A DNA stretch of 64,000 nucleotides from Anticarsia gemmatalis (Eukaryota; Arthropoda; Insecta; Lepidoptera; Erebidae). The stretch lies in the NCBI RefSeq assembly GCF_050436995.1, contig NC_134749.1, forward strand, positions 13,038,001-13,102,000, read 5' to 3'. Both the position numbers and the translations under genes were made by a program. Numbering within the stretch: the first letter of the stretch is position 1; each line of letters begins with the position of its first letter. Below the pieces are notes generated by a model, which searched no databases, was not told the origin of the DNA, and saw only the letters and a program-made list of their open reading frames with translations. This document shows, one piece after another, positions 25,049 to 37,189 of this stretch.

Positions 25049-25519
25049 AGATGCCACCAAAATCATTCTGTAAAAACCTCAAGTCTCGCCGTAAAAAGTG
25101 GTGAGATCTATATAATACCAAGTCGATTAATCTATTTAGTCTCTACTTGAAGGACCTTCTGTCTTAAGTTATTACGTATGTTTTTATCATGCCAATTAAA
25201 AAAAATACCTTTAAAACAAATAGACCGACCTGGCCATCGCATGATTTAATTATTAGTATGTATCACACTACAAAGCACGACGAGAAGTTAATGCTCCTGA
25301 AATGTTAATGGCGAATTTGTGTTTTCTTGCGATGACCAAGTCGATCTATTTGTTTTAAAGGTATTTTTTTAATTGGCATGATAAAAACATACGTAATAAC
25401 TTAAGACAGAAGGTCCTTCAAGTAGAGACTAAATAGATTAATCGACTTGGTATTATATAGATCTCACCACTTTTTACGGCGAGACTTGAGGTTTTTACAG
25501 AATGATTTTGGTGGCATCT
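25049..25519. repeat. Long foldback: 191-192 bp inverted arms around an 88-bp spacer
   Basis: Arm 25049-25240 is the reverse complement of arm 25329-25519. I see no mismatch along the outer 160 bp or so; differences are one base in an A/T run and three transitions near the loop. Outer ends read AGATGCCACC / GGTGGCATCT. No coding sequence and no obvious target duplication. Either a foldback MITE or a local inverted duplication; the transcript would form a near-perfect long hairpin. Confidence 0.9.
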
Positions 25520-25859
25520 CACTTCTTTTTGTAGAGCGAACATAAGTCCAATTTGTGTGGAAAGACGTTTTTTTTTCATAATTCAACATATTTTCCTATG
25601 GGAATGTTGTTCAGTTTCATGGGCAAAACACCCTTACCCACCCTATACCCCCTCCCGTTATGCCTCATATAGTAGGTTTTTACACCTATTTATTTTATTT
25701 TCTACAGTAATAATAATTCATTAACTGCAAATGTAACCTTGTAATCTTAACATTTATATGGGATTACAAAGTTATTGTTGCAGTTGGTGTATTTAGAAAA
25801 CTGGACCGAAATTAGAAAATATTAAATTTTTCCCATGATTAAGACACTAAACCCTATTT

Positions 25860-26190
25860 GTATTCTAAATTTTAAGCTTCTAAGTCTGCTAGAAGTACCT
25901 TAGACTTTTGATGATCGGTGAGTCAGTGAGTCAGTGAATCAGTGAGTGACAAAATTCAAAATTTTAACAAGTTGTCATTCTTAAACTACTGGTTCAAATT
26001 GACTGAAATTTTAAATATACCGTGTTTAGACAATGACTAATTAGTTGCTGAAAATCCAGGCTTCTTGTTTTATCCACAACGAAATTATAGGGGTGTCAAA
26101 AATAGCCCGAATCGCTTCGAGAAAAGGATGTTACGGCCGTGCCGCTTTTTTTTTGCTCGACTTGCGGGGGCACTTCCGTGCCCCCAGATG
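25860..26190. repeat. Unclassified repeat-like block with TCAGTGAG iterations and GC hairpin
   Basis: GTGAGTCAGTGAGTCAGTGA repeats at 25917-25950. A perfect hairpin GGGGGCAC-TTCC-GTGCCCCC lies at 26166-26185. No coding signal. Resembles a degenerate transposon end, but I cannot name it. Confidence 0.35.
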
Positions 26191-26589
26191 AATAAATAAG
26201 GATATGCATTAAATTATCTTGATATTTAAGTACTCTTAGAAAACAGTGAATTTATTAACATTTCACAATACGAACACACTTTTGCATAATGTTTGTTCTT
26301 TTCTACTCATATTAAAGCTTACGATACAATTGTTTTGTACGTATGTTTGTCACCTAACTGCTCTGAAATAGCTGGAATCGATTGGATAAAAACTATGTTA
26401 TAATGAGTTCCTGAGTGATTAGACTATACAGTTGGTCGGTACACGGCATGAATGTAGAACTGGCAAAGAAAAAGCAAGAATAAAGTACAGAAGCACATTA
26501 ATTGAAGAAACAAATGAACATACCTTCAAATGGAATTTTCAAAAAACCCTTTCTTAGAGCTTCTCTACTCTTCCTTCCAAATCTTCATA

Positions 26590-26680
26590 CCAAATTACGA
26601 CTTCCTACGATTAGTAGTTTCGGCTGTGCGTTGTCCATCAATCAGTCACTCGGTAAACAAAAGTTTTATACTTTTTGGTC
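26590..26680 (-). mobile_element. Helitron-like H3 fragment
   Basis: The reverse strand reads CCGAGTGACTGATTGATGG and CAACGCACAGCCGAAAC, as in the other H3 copies; truncated where SINE S1 begins. Confidence 0.4.
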
Positions 26681-26850
26681 ACCTTGCCGCTACCGTTGCG
26701 TCGGGAGGTCGTGGGTTCGATTCCCACGCGGGACAATAATTTTGTGCGATCCACAAATAATTGTTTCGGGTTTGGTTGAGTTGAGTACAGTTGTAAAAGT
26801 CCCCGCGACACAAAAGCAATAACTACTGTGGGAGTTGTTTTTTTTTTAAA
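26679..26850 (+). mobile_element. SINE S1, 5'-truncated
   Basis: GGGAGGTCGTGGGTTCGATTCC head, ACAAATAATTGTTTCGGG body, GTGGGAGTTG plus T-rich tail. Confidence 0.7.
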
Positions 26851-27764
26851 GAAAAAGGATATACATATATTGATAGTTTTTAGCCTGGGTTGTACATAAA
26901 ATACTTATTACACAAGGAATATTTAGAAGCCCACAAAGTCGCAGACAGACAGTAGTAATATTTTAAAATAAATATATATTTAAGTGTCTTTGTTCTTTTG
27001 TCAAAATGCTCAAACCATTTGGTTAAAATTTGTCATGGTGATTAAATCCTTGGAATAATATTCCATATTATAACGCATTTACAATACGATAGTGCTGTAA
27101 CTCAAATTACAATTTCTTTTACAATCGATGGGTAACTTATTTATTTCTCCCTATTATAAGTACAAAAAATGAAATTCTTTATATAATGCGAAATATTTTG
27201 AGTTTAAACTATTGTATTATTAGTGCGATATACATCCTGTCCCATAATATCACGCCAATTATATCCGAAAGTGTATGAGGCAGATGTGGAGGAGATGTGT
27301 AAAATACAACCACGTTTTGTCATTAACATTGTTAGTCTTATGTCATAGGGAGCGAGCCCATTGCCATTGACGGGCCACGATATCAAACTCCAGGCTATAT
27401 ACTCAGATATAAATTTGAATAGACCAACAGTAATTTTGTTTGAGCTGGAATCGAGCTCATAACCTCATGACCAGGAGTAGGGTACACTACCGACCGAAGA
27501 GGCAGTTAATAATATTTTTATATAAAACTGCTGGTGGAACTGGGTGCACAGCTCGTAAAGTACAAGGCACAGTCCTAATAAACTTATTGTTTAATTTGTT
27601 CCAAAGAACTGTCTGAATGCAATTCATTTGAACAAATAAACAACTATTCAGGTGCAGATAAAAGTAAAATTAATGATTAGTGTAATATTTTACATTCCTA
27701 TAGGGTGTATTATTTTGCTATTTGTATGCTTTTATTTTCGAAGCCGGGCAAAGACTATTTTTAA

Positions 27765-27960
27765 CCCGTTACTGTCCCACTGCAGGGCAAGGGTCCACTC
27801 GAACGAGGGAGGGGTCACCACGCTGGTCAAGTGCGAATGAATGTATTAAATATATTTTAGGCATGCAAAGTTTCATTACGATGTTTTTTTTACCGATAGA
27901 GCAAGTTATATTAATTTCTGATCCACAAATAATTACCAAAAGTCGTTGCAAATGCTTTTG
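27765..27960 (-). mobile_element. SINE S2 3' fragment, reverse
   Basis: AACCCGTTACTGTCCCACTG, then CACCACGCTGGTCAAGTGCG: S2 tail in reverse, diverged. Confidence 0.55.
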
Positions 27961-28083
27961 GTAAATAACGGCAAATGGCAATAGGCCCCCATTTACATGG
28001 GACTGAAATTGTTAATGGCGGAAAGTGTCGGCAGGTTATGCGGTTTGACGACGTCATTTGTTTCTAGCATTCGAGCTGTAATG

Positions 28084-28244
28084 CTGTAGATCGATTCTCT
28101 ACTACTATCGACTGAAGACATTCGACCTGTCATCGAGAAATTTTGCATGAACTCTGACGGGTGTCGTAGGAAACATTTTGGCAGTACATTCTAAATGTCA
28201 AACTCACGATAATCGACAGTACCGACTGTACAGAATGCGATACT
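28084..28244. mobile_element. MITE M copy
   Basis: CTGTAGATCGATTCTCTACT start, GGCAGTACATTCTAAATGTC middle, CCGACTGTACAGAATGCGAT end. Confidence 0.55.
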
Positions 28245-28370
28245 GGGGACGGGAATTTTACGCTGTTTACTGAATTTAAAGTTTGTGAAAACGAAATTAT
28301 TTCGAAAAAAGAAAAATTAGGTATCATGCATCTGTAAGGTCTAATTTTTCTCACGACGCAAATACTTTCT

Positions 28371-28660
28371 ACTGATAGCCGAGTGGTATACGTTGACACC
28401 TCCCACGCAAGTGGTCGCAGGTTCGAACCCGAGGCAACACACCAATGACTTTTCGAAATTATGTGTGTATTATAAATAATTATCACATGCTCCTTGAGGA
28501 AACCTTGCATGCCTAAAATTTGTTTAATAAAGTTATTAAGGGCATGCTAAGTCCCCAACCCGCACTTGGCCAGCGTGGTGGACTGAAGGCCTAAGCCCTC
28601 CCTCATTACGGAAGGAGACCTTTGCCCAGCAGTGGGACATTAATGGGTTAAATTTATTTA
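28371..28660 (+). mobile_element. SINE S2, full copy upstream of gene B
   Basis: Head CTGATAGCCGAGTGGTATAC, B box GGTTCGAACCC, body CAACACACCAATGACTTTTC, tail TTGCCCAGCAGTGGGACATT. It ends about 200 nt upstream of the gene B start. Confidence 0.75.
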
Positions 28661-28814
28661 TTATTATTTATTAAGAGAAATTTCGCCATAGCAACTCTAC
28701 CACAGCCTTGGTATGCACAACCGAGAACTGAGACAAGTGTTATTTAGCATTATGAAATTTATTTTCCTTATTTATTTAAGTGGTGAAACAGCTATCATTA
28801 GTCAAATAAAACGA

Positions 28815-28824
28815 TATATAAAAG
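28815..28824 (+). promoter_or_regulatory. TATA box of gene B
   Basis: TATATAAAAG begins 47 nt upstream of the gene B ATG. An AACAGCT motif lies 28 nt upstream of the box (28787). The same two elements occur at the same distances in gene C, so this is probably the shared ancestral core promoter with a short 5'UTR. Confidence 0.7.
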
Positions 28825-28861
28825 GAAGATTAAGATTTGCTCCTGAGTTGAAGAAGGTAGT

Positions 28862-31800
28862 ATGTTGCGGGGTATACTTTTATTTTGCTTAAGCGCTTGG
28901 CTATGCCATGGTGAGGAGAGTGGTAAGAAGGTCTTTGACGCCTTTACTGCCACTGAGGCGACGAAAGCACAGATCGAGTACTATGAATCTATCAACCAGT
29001 TGAAGTGAGTAGATTATTTTATCTATACTAATATTATAAAGCTGAAGAGTTTATTTGTTTGCTTGTTAGATAATAATTTGTACATCGACTGCCTCCGTGG
29101 CGCTGTGGTTGCACGCAACCATTGCGACGGGATATCGTGGGCTCCATTCCCACACGGAAATATATTTTTTGCGGTCCACAAATTGTTGTTTCGGGTCTGG
29201 TTGTACTTTGTGTCCGTTGTTAGCAATTCTCAATAAAGGAGTTGTCTTTAAAGAAAAATATGCAACTTCTACACGCAATTTGGCTATTTATTTTTAAATG
29301 GGTTTTGTAATGGGTTCAACGGGTGTATTCTAAAAATAGCCATTTTTTTGTTGTGTGTCAGTTATATTCTTTTATATTTATTTTATTTCTAGATTTTTTA
29401 ATACATTTGTTTAGTTCACCGACTAATAACGATGACTGTGTGTTTCACCTCATGCCGTGAATCTTTACACATCGTTACATTTAATCTATTCTCTCATAGG
29501 AACTGTGCAGTCTCTGTTGACCTACCATGTGATCCAAATGACTGGAGACGTTCAGATGGATCCTGTAATAACCTCAAATATCCTTCAAGAGGAACCTACT
29601 TCAATCCTATGTACAGAATGCTTCCAGCACAATTCCATGATGGTAAGTATATTATAAAATCTATAGGTACCAATATTATAAAGTTTGTTTGTTTGGTTTA
29701 ACGCGCTAATCTCAAGAACTACTGGGGCAATTCGAAAAATATTTAATAGTTGGATAGCCTATTTATTAAGGTAGCATCACGCTACGACCAATAAGAGCAG
29801 AGTACCAGTAAAAAGTATTACAAAACGGGGAAAATTATGACCCATTCTCTCTAATGCATGGACAAAGCAAGAAGAAATATCTGCAATTGTGAGATTCTTC
29901 ACAGATATGTTTTTGTTACAGGGTATCATTCAAGAAAATCAGTATCTGGCAAAGAGCTGACCAGGCCACGTCAAGTGCGTCTGTATTTGTTACAGACTGG
30001 AAAGTCTATGCACCCAAGCTTTACCATGAATGTACCATCCTTAGGAATATTCATGTTTGGAGATATAGGATCTGTTCACGACACAGGTACGTTTTCCAAC
30101 CACTTACCCCCGGTTTCTGAGTACATTTAGTGGTAGTTTATCTATACAGTAGCGGTTTTTTATGTGAGTTTAAATGCTATTGAATAAATAAATTACCGCT
30201 GAATTTACTCAGAAACCGGGGGTCATGCTTTCAATTTTCGCGTGCAATTTTCATTCTTTAAGTACTTCCAAATTGCATTTGCAATTGAAAAATTTAAAAA
30301 AAATCGATACCTGAATTGCCAAAAACTTCGTTGCACTTATTATTGTATAAAATATTTTCCATAGTGTATTTTTTTGCACAAAGTAGAGAAGCCGCAATAT
30401 AAAGTTTTTTTTTTTAATTTTTTACACTACAATAATTTTGATGTTGTAATTACATATATCGTGTTTTCTAGAAAATATGCTGGTCGCTCACAATAACTGC
30501 TGTCAAAAGGAGCATATGAACGATTACTCGTGTACTCCGAACATCCTCGCTGAAGATGACCCGTGGCACAGGTTCGATGGTCTCACATGCATGAATCTGA
30601 CCCGGCCATTGTTTTACCAGGACTTTGGATGTACAGCTGACCCTGTGCCATCCCCGGTAATTATGTTTTTTCGATATAAATTTCTTTATTCAGACGGCCT
30701 CCGAGTTGAGAAATGACAGATTTCAACATTAGGCCCCTCGCCCACGGCGACTTTTTGAAGCGATGCAGACGCGATTCAGTCTCGATGCAAACGCGATTAA
30801 GTCGCGGCTCCCACTCACGCGCCGCCCCCTTCCCCTCCGTTCTCTCCCCGATGTCGCCCGACGCGGTCGCGCTTGTATCAATACAGTCGCGATGCAGTAG
30901 CGCGTTAGCATCGTTACCGTAGCGCGTTGCAAAGGCGACTAACACGATGCAAATGCGCGTTTGCATCGCTACAAATACCGAGACGTCTTAGCTTCTTCTA
31001 CTGAGTGAAGGAAATTATGCTTCAGAATACAGATTTTTTTTTTGTTATTTATCTAACTAAATTTTTATATCGATATTGCAGGTTGCCCAAGCAACGCCTG
31101 TTTACGATATGTCACAGCTCTATAACACGTTTAACCAAGGCGATCTACCTTTAAGAACTTTTGAAAAGGGACAACTTATATTTGAGGAAGAAAATGGTCT
31201 TATTTTCCCTCCAAACGGGCCTGTTATGCCATGCTTATTGAATCAAAAAGACGAGACTAGGTGCATGAAATATCGTAAGTACATACATATTAGTTGTAAA
31301 GTCTGTTAAAAAAGTTTACCTGTTTGTAACTATCGCATTTTAGATATTAATTGATTTAACTTTTACATGTATTGGATAGCTTTTCTTACAAATTCGCTTT
31401 AAAATATTTAAGTTCTACGTACGTAGTATGTATATGCAGATCTTAGATTTTTTTAACATTATCACCTGTTTCACCCGAAGCTGTGGACGGAGTGAAAGTC
31501 ACATGTAATAGGAGGTGCGCCTATGGTCATATACCACGTTGCCATTAGCAGTTTGCCCAGGACTGGCATTGAACAAAAAAACCTCGAGATCAAAAGCCGT
31601 CTTCACGACCGCTTGGACCACAGAGATAGTAAATTTATTATTATAAAATTAATAGTTTTTTAAATTATTATTATTATTTTATTTTATAGGGGGATTTTGA
31701 AGGGGGGGAGGCCTTTGCCCAGCAGTTTTGCAGTATGTATTTTTTATATTTCCAGATAAGAACGTGCTAGTTCCTGTAAATATGTATATGATTTGGTACT

Positions 31801-34800
31801 TCCGTCTTCATAACTACGTTGCTGGTAAACTGGCTGCAGTAAACCAATGCTGGGATGATGACACTATATTCAGAACTACCCGGGAAATTGTCATCTCTTG
31901 GTCGCAACAAGTCTTGATGCATGAATGGCTGGGAGTTTTAATAGGTAAGGAAGACTTTGAAATACTTCTTTAAAGGTTTATCAAGAATATGTTACCAAAG
32001 TGTTATTGAAGAATCGTTGTAATGTTACTTTTAAAATTAACAATGAAACTGTGTGTTAAATATTTGAGTTGTAAAGGGTTAGATAATTGCACTGAAATTC
32101 AGTAAAGATACTACTCAGAAAAATATTTTAGAGAAACACAACAGACCGTATACTAATGAAAATGACTATAAATAGTGGAACTAACTTGCAACTTAACATT
32201 GATTTCAGGACGTGAAAATCTGTTAAAATCTGGTCTGGTGGGTGAAACACACAAGTGCAGAGAAATTTATGACGACAAATGTTATCCGAAGGTGTCAGCA
32301 GAATTTACCTTTGCCCTACGTTGGTTCCATCTCTTACAAGAAACTAAAGGAAAGTGAGTACCACAAGGGAGCACGATAGTACCTTTACTGAAATGAACTA
32401 ACAAATGTGCCCTATTTATCTTTATTTGAAGTATATCTTGACTTGGCCAATTTTAAAGTTCACAAAGACACAATTGCAATGCTTGTGATTGAATTATAAC
32501 AATTGATTTACCGGAACCGAGATTATCTATTGCTAAATGGCAAATAATCTTGCAATCAGAAATCTTTATTATACAGAAATACAGAGTTGATAACGTCATA
32601 ATTGAATTTGTTGAGATCAAACGAGCGATTATTACATTTCTTCTTTCAATACTATGAGAAAAACAGTTTCGTATAACAGAAGCATTTAGAATGTATGTAT
32701 ATTTTATCCCCACTCTCAGTTCTATTTTTTCTTTAATATTTCCATGTTGTCAAGTATCTATTAATGTGTGGAAAATCAGATAATAGTACATTTAAAGTAT
32801 ATAAGTATGTTTATCAGTTATTTGATTACCATATATAGGACAAGCGCTGCTTAGTTTGGAATCAAATGACCGTATGTGAGTTGTCCAATAATATTTATTT
32901 ATTTATCGTTTTTCAGAATGTACGACGGCAAGGGTAACCTTGTCGGTGATTACCCGCTGGTCAATGCAACACTCAGAACAGGTCTATTAGCTAAGGACAA
33001 GTACTTGGAGCGCTTCACCCAAGGAATCTTCAGACAATCATGCTCTAATGCTGATTCTATTGATTTTGATGTAAGTATTTCAGTCCTTACTTTATATTAT
33101 ATACTATAATTACTTTATTTACTATTATATCTGCACGTTTGGCGCAGTGGTTTAAGCGGTCACCTCGCCGCAATAACCGTAGCGTCGCGTGTGGTGGGTT
33201 CCAATCCCACCCGGGACAAATCTTTGTGTGATGAGCATGAGCATTTGTTCTGGATGTTAATGTATCTATATAAATATGTGTTTAGAAGTATATAAGTATG
33301 TTTATCACTTACTTGGTTACCATAGTACAAGCTCTGCTTAGTTTGGAATCAAATGACCGTGTGAGATGTCCAATAATATTTAATATTTAATACTAACTAG
33401 TGGTCGCCTAGCAGGCGAAATTCAGCAGTGGGGCATTAATCGGTTAATTTATTGTTTGTTTGTTCTTTCCGACTTCACATTCGACTTAAACTTTGGTTTA
33501 AACTAGACATTTAAAATAAAATATTAAATCAAATAGTTTGTTTGTAATGGACCTATTAATTTTTTTCTCGATTAACGAGCCTCTTTCGGGTCTATTTCGC
33601 TGATGCTGGTTCCAGGGTTAGAAAGTTTGTATTTATTCAAGAACGACTTTATAGATTCTTTAGGCATACCAGGGTTTTTGTTGCTTCCCCCCGTGCATTA
33701 ACCAAGTAAAAAAAAAGGATTTTGCTTCCCATCATAATTTTTATGACTAATTATTTATTTTTCAGATGGCAGAACGAGGTTTGGGACCGGCTCAAAGAGC
33801 ACTGGACATTGTTACCAGTGATCTTCATAAAAACCGTCTTTTGGGTCTTCCTCCTTATGTCGACTACATTTTCAAATGCAGTGGCATCAAAATCGAAACT
33901 TTCGAAGACTTCGTCAAGAATGACATTATACCCGCAAAGGTACAAACATTATTGGTATTTTTTTACAAAGTAGTTATGTTAGGATTTGTGGCACAAACCA
34001 CAGCCTTCGGGAGCAAACTTTTGACCAGCAGTGGGACAGACATGAGTTAAAAAAGGTGGTTATTTGGACAATTTGAAAAAAGGCCTTTGCCTGATTGAGG
34101 GTCAACCAAACAGGCTAAGAAAGAGAATTTTTTCACTTAGTAAGCAGAAGACAGCGACGACAGCGACAGAATTAACAATAGCGCTACTTGGTTTATCTAA
34201 AAAGAAAAATCTGAGTGGTGGTTAATACAATTACTGATTACCGGGTATCAGGTTCGATTTCCGGATAAAGAAAGATGCTATTAGTCTTTGTTTTGGAATT
34301 TGGAAGTAATTTCCGATAATTGAAAATAAGCTCACCCCCTATAACATGGAACTATGATTGTAAATGGTAAAATAGGGATGTTTCATACAGCTCCAGGTGT
34401 AATAGGTATGATATGTTTTGTAATTATGTATGTATGTAAACTTTTCAGAAAGTCGATTTGCTGAAAGAAATGTACGAACATCCTAAAGATGTGGATCTTA
34501 TTGCTGGTTTGTGGCTTGAGAATGCGATGAAGGGAGGTAATATACCACAGACCCTCGCCTGTATCATCACTGATCACTTCAGTCAGGCTCAGAAATGTGA
34601 CAGACATTACTACGACAGGTGTAACAAACCCCATGCATTTACTGATGGTGAGTATATTAAACTGTCAAATCCAGTTAATAATTTTTTTGGTATTTTAAGT
34701 CAGAATATCAGGACTAAGAGTTTTTGAGTCAATGTTTCGAAAAGTAAAAACCGCCGATCAGAATTTTTCAAGTGCCATCTATACTTAATATTATAAAGCT

Positions 34801-35827
34801 GAAGAGTTTGTTTGTTTGATTGTTTGTTTGTTTGTTTGAACGCGCTAATCTCGGGAATTACTGGTCCGATTTGCAAAATTCTTTCAGTGTTAGATAGCCC
34901 ATTTATCGAGGAAGGCTATAGGCTATATATCATCACGCTACGACCAATAGGAGCAGAGTACCAGTGGAAAATGTTACAAAAACGGGGAAAATTATGATTC
35001 TCTTGTGTGACGCAAGCGAAGTTGCGCGGGTCAGCTAGTTTTCTATTTATTGTCAATTGGCTAGCTATCATACCTTGTTTGAAAACTTATCAGCGCCTCT
35101 AGCGTATTTCATTGGAACTAATGTATTCAAGTATTTTCAAATTTAATAGCTTGCTGGTCTTTCGACTGTCATAAATGACGCTTTTTATTTCATTTCTAAT
35201 GAAACTTCTATTAGTTACTTTTGTGTGATTATTTCATTATTTAGATCATTAGATTTGGAGATATAACTATTTTAGAGTAGGTACTAAAATTATTTTTTTC
35301 TGGTTACAGATCAACTGTTTGAAATTAGAAAGATGGACTTAGCACATCTCATTTGTGCTGTCGGTGATGGAGTAACGGAGATTCAACCCAATGCGTTCCT
35401 GAAAATCAGTCCTGAGTAAGCTTTCGAATTGCATTCTTTGTGACATTAAAATTTGATTTGAGCTTAGGCTTGGACCCAAAATATATTATTAACGATATAT
35501 AAAAATCATGACAATTAACCGCAGAAAGGACTGCCTTATCTGATCCCCTAACGGACGTCGTAGGTACTATTTTAGCAGTAAATTTCAGATGTCAAACTTT
35601 CGACACTTTACAGTACCAACTGTAGAGAATAACGCTAATGTTTTTGTTTCTCAGGCACTGATCTGAAAAGTGAACTTTTATAACACACAGCTGTCATAAC
35701 TTATTTTCTTAAACATTTAGGTATACCTTTTTTGTGTTACAGGAACCCACTGACAGCTTGCAGTGACCTTCTCAAAATCGACTACAACGTGTTTGCTGAC
35801 CCAAAGTGCAATAGTGAATCTCCTTAA
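28862..35827 (+). CDS. Gene B: secreted animal haem-peroxidase-like protein, 12 exons
   Basis: Exons: 28862-29004, 29500-29642, 29922-30086, 30472-30656, 31082-31274, 31756-31944, 32209-32353, 32917-33070, 33766-33939, 34449-34647, 35310-35415, 35743-35827. They join in frame to 626 residues with the same twelve phases as A and C; exon 8 is one codon shorter. The signal peptide is about MLRGILLFCLSAWLCHG. Family marks: RRSDGSCNNLKYPSRG, YRMLPAQFHDG, SQLYNTFNQGDLPLRTF, FRLHNYVAGKLA, ALRWFH with candidate proximal His380, and the CDRHYYDRC block before the end. The distal region reads FGDIGSVHD (His148) rather than WGQ-x-x-DHD, the catalytic Arg/Glu segment reads HKNVLVPVN, and RGRDHG has become KNRLLG. 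The start lies 47 nt after the first base of a strong TATA box. Neighbours A and C are on the same strand. Probably a haem-peroxidase fold with altered or no peroxidase activity. Confidence 0.92.
29022..29066 (+). mobile_element. Helitron H1 5' fragment in intron 1 of gene B
   Basis: TCTATACTAATATTATAAAG plus the GTTT run, cut short shortly before a SINE begins at 29091. Confidence 0.65.
29091..29262 (+). mobile_element. SINE S1, intron 1 of gene B
   Basis: GCCTCCGTGGCGCTGTGG head, CACAAATTGTTGTTTCGGG body, GGAGTTGTCTTTAAAG tail. Confidence 0.75.
29658..29858 (+). mobile_element. Degenerate Helitron H1 in intron 2 of gene B
   Basis: Reads through the H1 body (ACGCGCTAATCTCA, ATCACGCTACGACCAATA, GACCCATTCTCTC) with many changes; the 3' hairpin end is lost. 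Confidence 0.65.
30735..30980. repeat. GC- and CpG-rich patch in intron 4 of gene B
   Basis: A sharp composition change in AT-rich sequence, with reiterated GCGATGCAGACGCGATT-like units (GATGCAAACGCG, TCGCGATGCAGTAGCG, GATGCAAATGCGCG). Short open frames on both strands here look like by-products of composition. Probably a repeat of unknown type. Confidence 0.45.
32792..32910 (+). mobile_element. SINE S3 3' end abutting exon 8 of gene B
   Basis: AGTATATAAGTATGTTTATC, GCTGCTTAGTTTGGAATCAA, GTGAGTTGTCCAATAATATT, then a T-rich run to the acceptor at 32916. Confidence 0.7.
33131..33390 (+). mobile_element. SINE S3, intron 8 of gene B
   Basis: Full-length copy: GCACGTTTGGCGCAGTGG head, GTTCCAATCCC B box, ACAAATCTTTGTGTGATGAG, CTCTGCTTAGTTTGGAATCA tail. 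Confidence 0.8.
34779..35038 (+). mobile_element. Helitron H1, complete copy in intron 10 of gene B
   Basis: TC start after an A, GTTT run, hairpin CGCAA-GCGAAG-TTGCG, CTAG end before T. Nearly the same length as the 14138 copy. Confidence 0.8.
35527..35633. mobile_element. MITE M fragment, intron 11 of gene B
   Basis: GGACGTCGTAGGTACTATTT, AGCAGTAAATTTCAGATGTC, ACTGTAGAGAATAACGCT: the 3' half of the family. Confidence 0.45.
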
Positions 35828-35934
35828 GTAAATAATTAAAAAACATCATTTTTGGCAAATTAATTTTGTATATTACTGGAAAAAAAATGTTTAATTTGAA
35901 TTGTTTTATTGCAATATTGTTTCAATGGTCAGTT

Positions 35935-35940
35935 AATAAA
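35935..35940 (+). terminator. Poly(A) signal of gene B
   Basis: AATAAA about 108 nt after the gene B stop codon. For gene C no canonical signal is obvious nearby; a variant ATTAAA sits at 44609-44614. Confidence 0.55.
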
Positions 35941-37189
35941 GAAAGTTCACTATCATTTTACACGAAGAGTATTAATTTTATTATAAGGCAAGACTGGTTC
36001 ATGCGTCATACATTTCATCCGAGGCTTTTTTCAGCGATAAATCAAATGCTTAATATTACTGTATCTCTGCTTATGAATACGATAGTCACTAAACGATATT
36101 TTTTTGACGACAAACAATCGTTATAATGGGAACATCTAGAGAGGACAGTCGTCCAACGATAAATTAATCGTTACGACATAATGGGAACGCGAGTAAAATA
36201 GAGGTTCAAGGCTTCTATGAAAGACATTTCTCTAAGTTGTTAAATAGTAGCTGGGTAGAGTGTAAGGAAGGCTGACCCCACTACCATATGGGACGAATAG
36301 CCAGAAAGAAAGAGAGCTAGAGAGTTGGTTACAATATTGCATACGAAGGTTAAGGTAATACGTCAAAAGTACATCCCTGTATTGCCATTTATAAAGTTAG
36401 TCGCGTGTAAAAATGATCTAACCTATTGTCGTATACTATGTCAATTTGAGAATTGAAGCGAAGACCGACGTTGAGAAGTTATTTATTTCTTGAAAATATA
36501 TCCTACGTAACTGATTGGCTTTGAATCCCATCTAAGTCAAATATGTGTATAATGAGGGCGAGTTTCGATTTTGAACATGCGTGTCAATTTCAACTTTTTA
36601 TCTCTTGGAAATCACTGAGAAATTCGTTTCAGAAAATTTCAAACAACTCTTTTTATCCCGACCTTTGAACCTGGGTATGATACTACCGCAAACCCTGTGC
36701 GGCAGTCGCATACTCTACCTACCGATATTAAAAGATCGATATAAGTAAAAGTAACTACTACCTTTGTATTGGTTTTTCTTTTACACTCAAAAATAATTGT
36801 CATGATTGGCAAAAGTTTTGCCAACGCCAGGCAAAAAATTAGGTAAAGAACTTTCCTGCGAAAACCATTTTGTGAAGATAAATAAAAAAAATGTTTTTTT
36901 GGGAAAATATTCAGTAAAAATAGTCAATATCTTATTTAATTTGTTCCAAGTCACTGCAATTCACGTGAGTAAATAAATGAATATTCGCATCAATAAATAA
37001 TTATAATAATATTCAGAAGATAGGTTGAAAAATCTGTAAGGTTGCATAAGTACGGAGTTATCTCTTTTACTACTAACACAATGTCATATCAAAATAAATC
37101 TTATCTATTTTTGCAAAGACTAAGACGACAATATCAAAAAGTCTAAAGCATGCTATTATTTTTTTTATATTATGCTATACAAATAACCT
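35941..37189. other. Intergenic between genes B and C
   Basis: No coding signal and no repeat I recognise before the S2 tail at 37190. Confidence 0.5.

Noticed and set aside
25914..25951. Short iterated TCAGTGAG units as a possible CRISPR array
   Set aside because: Direct microsatellite-like iteration without spacers, in a eukaryotic genome.
30661..30966. Overlapping open frames on both strands in gene B intron 4
   Set aside because: By-products of a GC-rich reiterated patch; the intron is well defined by exons 4 and 5.
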